From NCBI GenBank assembly GCA_038229055.1, contig JBBROU010000090.1, positions 1 to 21,317 on the forward strand: DNA of 21,317 nucleotides. The letters run 5' to 3'. Under the pieces are notes generated by a model that did not search any database, had not been told where the DNA came from, and worked only from the letters and a program-made list of their open reading frames with translations. Position numbers and translations under genes: made by a program. Position 1 is the first letter of the stretch. Each line of letters begins with the position of its first letter. This DNA comes from JANYJA01 sp038229055. GTDB taxonomy: Bacteria > Acidobacteriota > Terriglobia > Bryobacterales > Bryobacteraceae. Positions 1 through 6,205 of this stretch are shown piece after piece.

Positions 1-738
1 GCATGTGCCGCCGAAAATCGTGCAACAGGTCCGGTGCCTTCCCAGGCTCCGCGGGAGTCTTCACACTTTTCCTGATTTCCTGGGCGGTCCCGTCGGTGAA
101 GCTGAGAATGAGGGATTCGAATTCTTCGTCGACTGTTTCTTTGCCGGTGGCCAGCGTGAGGTGAGCGGTTTCGAGCACGATCACGGGGTCCAGATGGAAT
201 GAGCCTTCGCCGGAAAAGACCGCCATGACGGTCTTCCCCAAGACCGGCGCGGTGAAGCTGATCGTACCCGAGTGAAAGGTGAATGTGGCAGTATCGCGCT
301 TGAGAACCAGGTTCTCCACGACATAAGTCCCCGCGATTGCCGCGTTTCGAAGGAGCAAGTAATTGGGATCCGAATTAGCCAATGACGAGAGCTTGTCTTC
401 CACATCGACAACAGTCTCCTGTCTCAGCACCGAAAGCTCGATCGCTAAGTCGATATCACCGCTTACTTCGATAGATTTCTCGAATTTCGAGAAGCCCGTC
501 TTTTCCACCGTAAAGGAGTAAGTTCCAGAGTTCACCTTCAATTCGAACCGGCCGGCTGCCGTGGTGAGCGCGTTTGCCGGCGACGCTAGCGTCGCACCCG
601 TCAACGTGATTTTAGCGCCCATGACAGCAGCATGCTGGGATCGGTCACGGTGCCGGATAAAGTTGCGGCTTTAGCGGCGGGGCGTAATCCTATAACAGAC
701 AGAACAAGACAGACAAGGCCGGGTACGAAGGTCGACAT
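1..738 (-). pseudogene. Secreted protein with carboxypeptidase-regulatory-like domain, frameshifted, 3' part beyond window
   Basis: On the minus strand an ATG at 738, preceded by a GGAAAG Shine-Dalgarno, opens a signal peptide (hydrophobic VPGLVCLVLSVIGL, then AKA-A). It is followed by LSGTVTDPS, the usual opening of acidobacterial carboxypeptidase-regulatory-like (CarboxypepD_reg) domains. This frame stops at 601-603 after 45 codons. From about 631-638 another frame continues open to the window edge. It starts AAVMGAKITLTGA, has AGRFELKVNSGTYSFTVEKTG, and so completes the same beta-sandwich domain. One missing base near 631-638 explains both halves. After the domain, about 100 residues (pattern LVLKRD...AVFSGEG) resemble the N-terminus of the M1 peptidase at 3800, so the full protein may be a related peptidase; that is inference, since the catalytic part lies outside the window. 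The frameshift may be a real mutation or an assembly error. Confidence 0.75.
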
Positions 739-770
739 TCGTAATCTTTCCGACAATTTGAGCACGTAGA

Positions 771-799
771 ATAGTGACCTGACCGGGCAAAAATGTCAA
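771..799 (-). promoter_or_regulatory. Candidate promoter for the left-edge gene
   Basis: On the minus strand a perfect TTGACA -35 box (794-799) is followed after 17 bases by CACTAT (771-776), a 3/6 match to the -10 consensus. An alternative -10, TATTCT at 768-773, would need a 20-base spacer. Transcription would begin roughly 25 bases before the ATG at 738. The 193-base gap 739-931 also has to drive the divergent glycosyltransferase at 932, but I see no convincing promoter in that direction. Nothing else was recognised in the gap. Confidence 0.35.
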
Positions 800-931
800 A
801 AAATCTCGCAGCCGTGTTTTCGGCCCGACACCGACCCGTAGCAATACCGTAACAGACTGAAAACGCGATAAACTAGAGCAGGCCTTGAGGCGTGGGCTGC
901 TGGTAAAACGGGGCTCCCGGGACAGAACATT

Positions 932-2551
932 ATGCAAATTTCCTCTCTGCCGCTGGCTTTCCTAGCCTCTTCCGTCACCTCACGCTTCGTGAACGGGCTG
1001 CGGGACGATACCTTTGCCGGTATTCATCAGCTCAATTGGTTCGATTGGGCCATGCTGGTTCCGTACTTCACGATTCTGGCGATTCTGTCCGTGTATGGCC
1101 TGCATCGGTACGAGACGATCCGGACTTATTTCAAACATCGCAAGAAAGTCGTCGATCAGCCGCCCAGGAAGTTCGACGTGCTGCCGCCGGTCACTGTACA
1201 GCTTCCGCTCTTCAATGAACGGTACGTGGTGGAGCGGCTCATCGACGAAACGACCAAGATCGAGTACCCGAAGCACCTATTACAGATCCAGGTGCTCGAC
1301 GATTCGACCGATGAAACGCACCCGTTCGCCGAAGCTTTAGTGGAACGCTACCAAGCACTGGGCTTTCCGATCGTTTACAAGCACCGTACCAACCGCCACG
1401 GATACAAGGCGGGCGCGCTACAGGAAGGTCTGGAGACTGCCACCGGTGAGCTGGTCGCGATCTTCGATGCCGATTTTATCCCTCCGCCGGACTTTCTGAT
1501 GCGCACGGTCGATCACTTCGTCGATCCGAAGGTCGGCGTGGTGCAGACGCGTTGGAGCTATCTGAACCGCGATTATAATTTCCTTACCGAAGTCGAGGCG
1601 ATGCTGCTCGACGGCCACTTCATTCTGGAACACGGAGCGCGATCGCGCGCGGGGCTCTTCTTCAATTTCAACGGCACGGCCGGTATTTTGCGCAAGGCGA
1701 TGATCGAGGATGCCGGCGGTTGGCAGCACGATACGCTCACCGAAGACTCCGACCTGAGCTATCGCGCCCAACTGAAGGGCTGGAAATTCGTCTACATGCC
1801 GGGACTGCACTGCCCTTCGGAATTGCCGGTCGAGATGCACGGGTTCCAGGTGCAGCAGTCGCGCTGGGCCAAAGGCTTGACGCAGGTCGCGAAGAAATTG
1901 CTGGTCCCGATTCTGAAAGCCAAGCTGCCCTTCCGCGTGAAAGCCGAAGCGTTCCTGCACCTCACTCCGAACATTTCTTACCCGCTGATGATCGTGGTGT
2001 CGGCGCTGATGCTGCCCGTGATGATCGTGCGTTTTTATATGGGCGCATTCCAGATCGTGTTCTTGGATCTGCCGCTGATCGTCGCCTCCTTTTGGTCAAT
2101 CTCCGCGTTTTATGTGATCGCCCAGCGTGAGTTATATCCGAAGAGCTGGAAGCGGTCGATCCTCATGTTGCCCATGCTGATGGCGGTGGGCGTTGGGTTA
2201 ACCTTGATCAACACTCGGGCCGTGCTGGAGGCGCTATTCGGCGTCCAGACCAGTTTCGTGCGCACTCCGAAATTCGCGATCGAAGGCGGGCACCCGGTTC
2301 GCCGTCAGACCGAAGCCCGGAAGTATCGGCGGCGCAGCGGATGGCTGCCTTACATCGAGCTTGCTTGCGGCAGTTATTTTCTGTGGATGGTGTTCTTCGC
2401 CATCACGACCAATAACTATCTCTCGATCCCGTTCCTGGCACTCTTCGTGGGCGGTTACTTCTGGGCGGGCCTCTCGACGCTTTACAGCGAGCACCAGGAC
2501 CGGCTGCAGTGGATGCGGCAGCGCAAGCTGGAATTGCAAACGTCACGATGA
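932..2551 (+). CDS. Membrane glycosyltransferase family 2, cellulose/mannan synthase-like
   Basis: This is a 539-aa processive-type GT2 enzyme, expected to transfer sugar from a nucleotide-sugar donor to a growing polysaccharide or lipid-linked glycan at the inner membrane. One membrane segment near residues 38-57 precedes the cytoplasmic GT-A domain. That domain shows PLFNE, DDSTD (123-127), FDADF (178-182, metal and UDP binding), TEDSDLSYR (270-278, general base) and QQSRW (308-312, the QxxRW motif of beta-glycan synthases). Four or five membrane spans follow from about residue 340 to the end. No PilZ domain is visible, so it resembles CslA/mannan synthase-type or glycolipid GT2 proteins more than full BcsA. 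The sugar specificity cannot be read from the sequence. The ATG at 932 has only a poor Shine-Dalgarno. The stop overlaps the next start (ATGA at 2548-2551), indicating translational coupling. Confidence 0.9.
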   Translation: MQISSLPLAFLASSVTSRFVNGLRDDTFAGIHQLNWFDWAMLVPYFTILAILSVYGLHRYETIRTYFKHRKKVVDQPPRKFDVLPPVTVQLPLFNERYVVERLIDETTKIEYPKHLLQIQVLDDSTDETHPFAEALVERYQALGFPIVYKHRTNRHGYKAGALQEGLETATGELVAIFDADFIPPPDFLMRTVDHFVDPKVGVVQTRWSYLNRDYNFLTEVEAMLLDGHFILEHGARSRAGLFFNFNGTAGILRKAMIEDAGGWQHDTLTEDSDLSYRAQLKGWKFVYMPGLHCPSELPVEMHGFQVQQSRWAKGLTQVAKKLLVPILKAKLPFRVKAEAFLHLTPNISYPLMIVVSALMLPVMIVRFYMGAFQIVFLDLPLIVASFWSISAFYVIAQRELYPKSWKRSILMLPMLMAVGVGLTLINTRAVLEALFGVQTSFVRTPKFAIEGGHPVRRQTEARKYRRRSGWLPYIELACGSYFLWMVFFAITTNNYLSIPFLALFVGGYFWAGLSTLYSEHQDRLQWMRQRKLELQTSR

Positions 2552-3501
2552 CGGGCGCCATGGTGCGCGAAGCGGCGCATCGCATCAGACCTCTGGCCAA
2601 ACACACTCCGGTGATGACCTCGCGCAGTGCGGACTCCCGCGCGGGCGCGAACGTCTACTTCAAATGCGAGAACTTTCAGCGCGGCGGCTCGTTTAAGATT
2701 CGCGGGGCTTCGAATCTCATTCTGTCGCTGGATCAAGCGCAACTGGAGCACGGCGTGGTCGCGTTCTCATCCGGAAATCATGCGCAAGCGACGGCGATTG
2801 CCGCGCGCCATGTAGGAACGCCGGCTACCATCGTGATGCCGCTCGATGCGCCACGTTCCAAGGTGGAAGCGACCCGCGATTTCGGCGCGACGATCGTAAC
2901 CTATGACCGGCTGCGCGAAGATCGGGAGGCGATCGCGGCGGACATTCTGGCCAAGACGGGAGCCACGCTCGTGCCGCCTTACGATCACGAATTCATCATC
3001 GCGGGCCAGGGAACTTGCGCGCTGGAATTGATGGAAGAAGTGGGGCCGCTGGATGCGCTCGTAGTTTGCCTGGGAGGCGGGGGGCTGTGCTCCGGATCGG
3101 CCGTGATTGCCCACGAACTCAATCCGGCGATTCGTGTCTTCGGCGTCGAACCGGAGCGAGCGAATGACTGGCACCTGTCCATGCAAGCGGGAAGGCGTGT
3201 TGCGATTCCTCCTCCGGATACGATCGCCGACGGGCTTCGTTCGCCTATGCCAGGCAAGCTCGCGTTTCCGATTCTGCAGCATCATCTTGAACGGGTCCTG
3301 CTGGTCACCGAAGAGGAAATCCGCGCAACGATGAGATTCCTTCTGACGCGAATGAAGCTAATGGTGGAACCCAGCGGGGCGGTGGCGGCTGCCGCTGTTT
3401 TGTTCGGAAAAATACCGCAAAACTCGACACGCATGGGAGTCATCCTATCCGGTGGAAACGTCGACCTGGAATTCCTCTCTACAGTCATACAATTGCCTTA
3501 A
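2548..3501 (+). CDS. Threonine dehydratase / serine racemase-like PLP enzyme
   Basis: This is a 317-aa fold-type II PLP enzyme, expected to deaminate L-threonine or L-serine to the 2-oxo acid and ammonia, or to act as a serine racemase or hydroxyaspartate ammonia-lyase. SFKIRGA (48-54) carries the Schiff-base lysine, SSGNHAQ (74-80) binds the substrate carboxylate, GGGGLCSG (176-183) holds the PLP phosphate, and SGGNVD near the end contacts the pyridine ring. There is no C-terminal ACT regulatory domain, so it fits the short catabolic type rather than isoleucine-feedback-controlled IlvA. I chose the ATG at 2548 because it forms an ATGA overlap with the upstream stop. An upstream ATG at 2509 and a downstream ATG at 2560 are possible. 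Substrate choice among the related activities is undecided. Confidence 0.88.
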   Translation: MTGAMVREAAHRIRPLAKHTPVMTSRSADSRAGANVYFKCENFQRGGSFKIRGASNLILSLDQAQLEHGVVAFSSGNHAQATAIAARHVGTPATIVMPLDAPRSKVEATRDFGATIVTYDRLREDREAIAADILAKTGATLVPPYDHEFIIAGQGTCALELMEEVGPLDALVVCLGGGGLCSGSAVIAHELNPAIRVFGVEPERANDWHLSMQAGRRVAIPPPDTIADGLRSPMPGKLAFPILQHHLERVLLVTEEEIRATMRFLLTRMKLMVEPSGAVAAAAVLFGKIPQNSTRMGVILSGGNVDLEFLSTVIQLP

Positions 3502-3533
3502 AGTTTGGCAAGCCGAATGCTTATTCTTGGGTG

Positions 3534-3548
3534 TCCGGGCAAACCGGA
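3534..3548 (+). other. Small hairpin upstream of the 49-aa membrane protein
   Basis: TCCGG and CCGGA form a perfect 5-bp stem around a GCAAA loop, followed by AAAATTT. It sits between the dehydratase stop and the Shine-Dalgarno of the next gene. It is short and could be a weak terminator, an mRNA structure or chance. Confidence 0.25.
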
Positions 3549-3569
3549 AAATTTGAGGAGGATACGAAA

Positions 3570-3719
3570 ATGCTTGCAATGTTAGGTGTAGTTTTCCTGG
3601 TTATTTGGCTGCTCGGTTTGACCGCTTTCCACGTGGCCGGTGGCTTCATTCACCTGCTGCTGATACTGGCAGTCATCTCGATCGTGATGCACTTTGTGCG
3701 CGGCCGCAGTGCTGTGTGA
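3570..3719 (+). CDS. Small membrane protein, lmo0937/DUF5670 type
   Basis: This is a 49-aa, almost entirely hydrophobic protein. It has two short membrane spans (LGVVFLVIWLLGLTAFHV and FIHLLLILAVISIVMHFV) joined by an AGG turn and ending in a basic RGRSAV tail. Length and layout match the lmo0937 family (DUF5670), small membrane proteins of unknown function that are widespread in soil bacteria. The start is set by a strong Shine-Dalgarno, GAGGAGG at 3555-3561, eight bases before ATG 3570. The longer reading from 3531 has no comparable site. The gap of 68 bases from the dehydratase suggests its own transcript or a loosely linked one. Confidence 0.75.
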   Translation: MLAMLGVVFLVIWLLGLTAFHVAGGFIHLLLILAVISIVMHFVRGRSAV

Positions 3720-3741
3720 AGAAGCTTTGATCTGAACCGCC

Positions 3742-3768
3742 CGAAGCCGCCCAAACAAGGCGGCTTCG
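3742..3768 (+). terminator. Stem-loop after the small membrane protein
   Basis: A perfect 10-bp stem (CGAAGCCGCC pairing with GGCGGCTTCG) closes a 7-base CAAACAA loop 22 bases past the stop at 3719. No U-run follows, so it is not a textbook intrinsic terminator. It is the strongest hairpin between the two genes and could end the upstream transcript or protect its 3' end. Confidence 0.45.
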
Positions 3769-3787
3769 TGGCCGGTGCCGCGGCGTC

Positions 3788-3793
3788 TACACT
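3788..3793 (+). promoter_or_regulatory. Candidate -10 box (TACACT) for a leaderless transcript
   Basis: TACACT ends six bases before the GTG at 3800, the spacing expected if transcription starts at or next to the start codon. The -35 region (TTCGTG at 3765-3770) is poor. The same hexamer occurs three bases before the GTG start of comEC (6197-6202), where the spacing is less favourable. Confidence 0.3.
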
Positions 3794-3799
3794 AGAGGC

Positions 3800-6169
3800 G
3801 TGCGGCATCTGCTGTTGCTGTTCCTTCCATTCCCTCTCTATTGCGGCGCCGGCTCGGAGCTGGCCACCAGTCTCCATAAGACCGACTTAGACTCCCAACA
3901 GTGCTACCGGGTTCGCGATCTAACCCTTGTTCGCGACGAAGCCAAGATCTTTTTGACCGACGGCTACCTCATTTTCGGCAAGCCCGCGGGCGGTCGCCGC
4001 ATTTCGGCAGTTTTTTCCTCTGAGGTGGAAGGTGGCGATGCCGAAGTCCTCTTGCTGCCACCCAATCGGGGCGAACGGAAATCCCTGGCATCGTATATCG
4101 GCGCGCCAACTCTAAGCGAACATATTACGGCGGGCGTTTTTTTGTTTTCCGACGATACCTATGACGATCTGATGCGCGCGATTCACGCCAGCCCCTACAT
4201 CAAGAAAGTCGATGAGATGGGCCCCGTGCTCGCGGAGAAATGGGCGCCGGTGCTGCGGAACATCACCGCGAGTTTCGAATCGCGGCTTACCTTGGATCTT
4301 TTGACGCAAAATCCGAAGCGGCGCGGTTTCTTCGCTGCGACGGTAAGCGGCAAGCAGCTTGGAAATTTCGACATTGTTTACGATCCCCGGTCGGCTGAGC
4401 AGTTGCTGGTCGGCCAGTTCGCAGCGCGGAACAATCAAACGTTTCTGGACATCTGGACCAGCTTTCGGTCGTCGACGTTCCGGAATGCGGTTTATGAACC
4501 TGAGTTTCGGGTGAGCGACTACCGCATCAGCGCCACTCTCGATCCCGACCTCACATTGAAAGCGGTGACGCGAGTCAAAATCAAGCTCAGCGGCGCGATT
4601 CCGGAACGCGCGCTTCCGTTCGATATCTCGCAACGAATGGATGTGACCGCCGCCACGGTCGACGGCGAGCCGGCCGAAGTGTTTCAGCGCGAGTCCGTCC
4701 GCGAGAATCTGTTTAGAAACGGAGCCAATGAAACCATCGTAGTGATTGCGCCGAAGCTGCTCGATCCGGAGATCGAGCACGAAGTGGAGCTCCAGCACTC
4801 GGGCAAGGTCGTCTTCGACGCCGGCCATCACGTCTACTTTGTCGGATCGCGCGGCAACTGGTACCCGGGCAGAGGCCAGCAGTTTGCCCTTTTCGATCTC
4901 ACGTTTCGCTATCCACGCACTTTGGATCTGGTCTCGGCCGGAGAGGTGATGGAAGACAAGATCGATGGCGAGTGGAAAGTGACGCGGCGCGCAACGGGCA
5001 CTCCGATCCGGCTCGCGGGTTTCAACCTTGGGATGTACCAACGGGAGAAAATCGTGCGCGGTGAGTTCACCATTGAAGTGTGCGCGAATCGAACTCTCGA
5101 AGAAGCGCTGCAGCCACCCGTCATCGAGCCGGCTCTGGAGCAGCCTCACAGAACGCGCCCGCAGATGGCCCTGGGCCCGGAGATCACGGCTGCTCCCGAT
5201 CCGCTTGGCCGCCTTAAGGATTTGGCCGTGGAGGTTGCGGCAGCGATGGAATTTTACACCGCGCGCTTCGGGCCGCCGCCGCTGCGATCCATCGAAGTGT
5301 CGCCGGTCCCCGGAACCTTCGGACAGGGATTCGCGGGGATGATCTACCTTTCCACGCTCTCGTATTTGCGGCCGTCGGAACGCGTGCTCGCGAATCTTCC
5401 GGAGCATCAGAAAATTTTCTTCGCGGAGATGCTGTACGCCCACGAAGCGGCGCACCAATGGTGGGGCAACATCGTGACGTCCGCGGATTATCACGACGAT
5501 TGGATTATGGAGGCGCTGGCGAATTATTCAGCGCTGCTGTATGTCGAGAAACATCGAGGCTTCAAGGTCTCCGAGACGGCGCTCGAGGAGTACCGCCGCG
5601 AGTTACTCGCCAAAACGGAAGGCGACGAGATTGTCGATTCGATTGGACCGCTGGCGCATGGGTCGAGGCTGGAGAACTCGCAACATCCCGGCGCGTGGAC
5701 GTCGATCATCTATGGAAAAGGCACGTGGGTGATGCACATGCTGCGCAGGCGGATGGGCGACGAACGCTTCCTGCGGATGCTGAGGCAGTTGCGGAAGCGT
5801 TATGAGTATCGGCCTATCAGCACGCCGCAGTTCCAGGCTTTGTGCGCGGAGTTCATGCCGCCGCATTCGCCCGACCCGAAGCTCGATTCGTTTTTTGAGC
5901 AGTGGGTTTACGGGACGGGGATTCCGGCGCTCCAGATGAAATCGAAGGTGGCACGGCAGGGCACCCAATGGAACGTTAGCGGGACGGTCACCCAGCGAGA
6001 CGTCGACGATGATTTTTCGGTGGAGGTTCCGATCGAAGTGCAATTTGGCAAGACCCGCACGATGCACGTGGTTCGCAGTTCATCCGAACCGGTTTCGTTC
6101 AGCTTCGGTGTGCCCACAAACGCCGCAAAGGTGTCGCTCGACCCGCAAAACGGCGTTCTGAAGCGCTGA
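3800..6169 (+). CDS. Secreted M1-family zinc metallopeptidase
   Basis: This is a 789-aa peptidase with an N-terminal signal peptide (MRHLLLLFLPFPLY...), so export is expected. The gluzincin zinc site is clear: HEAAHQWW with ligands H548 and H552, E549 as the catalytic base, and the third ligand E571 in WIMEALANY (HExxH-x18-E). Y638 in IIYGKGTWVMHML corresponds to the family's transition-state tyrosine. The aminopeptidase GxMEN motif is not present: at the equivalent place the sequence reads GQGFAGMIYLST. The free-amino-end preference of classical M1 enzymes therefore cannot be assumed. Residues about 35-130 resemble the left-edge gene product. The start is GTG, with no good Shine-Dalgarno but a TACACT box six bases upstream, which suggests leaderless transcription. 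Thirty-six bases separate it from comEC. Confidence 0.88.
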   Translation: MRHLLLLFLPFPLYCGAGSELATSLHKTDLDSQQCYRVRDLTLVRDEAKIFLTDGYLIFGKPAGGRRISAVFSSEVEGGDAEVLLLPPNRGERKSLASYIGAPTLSEHITAGVFLFSDDTYDDLMRAIHASPYIKKVDEMGPVLAEKWAPVLRNITASFESRLTLDLLTQNPKRRGFFAATVSGKQLGNFDIVYDPRSAEQLLVGQFAARNNQTFLDIWTSFRSSTFRNAVYEPEFRVSDYRISATLDPDLTLKAVTRVKIKLSGAIPERALPFDISQRMDVTAATVDGEPAEVFQRESVRENLFRNGANETIVVIAPKLLDPEIEHEVELQHSGKVVFDAGHHVYFVGSRGNWYPGRGQQFALFDLTFRYPRTLDLVSAGEVMEDKIDGEWKVTRRATGTPIRLAGFNLGMYQREKIVRGEFTIEVCANRTLEEALQPPVIEPALEQPHRTRPQMALGPEITAAPDPLGRLKDLAVEVAAAMEFYTARFGPPPLRSIEVSPVPGTFGQGFAGMIYLSTLSYLRPSERVLANLPEHQKIFFAEMLYAHEAAHQWWGNIVTSADYHDDWIMEALANYSALLYVEKHRGFKVSETALEEYRRELLAKTEGDEIVDSIGPLAHGSRLENSQHPGAWTSIIYGKGTWVMHMLRRRMGDERFLRMLRQLRKRYEYRPISTPQFQALCAEFMPPHSPDPKLDSFFEQWVYGTGIPALQMKSKVARQGTQWNVSGTVTQRDVDDDFSVEVPIEVQFGKTRTMHVVRSSSEPVSFSFGVPTNAAKVSLDPQNGVLKR

Positions 6170-6205
6170 AGCGAGAAGATTGAACTCGCCCCGCACTACA
6201 CTCAC

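Noticed and set aside
4112..5494. A 460-codon open frame on the minus strand inside the M1 peptidase gene
   Set aside because: It lies antisense to a clear zinc peptidase with intact motifs, its translation is Arg/His-rich without recognisable domains, and long antisense frames are common in high-GC codon usage.
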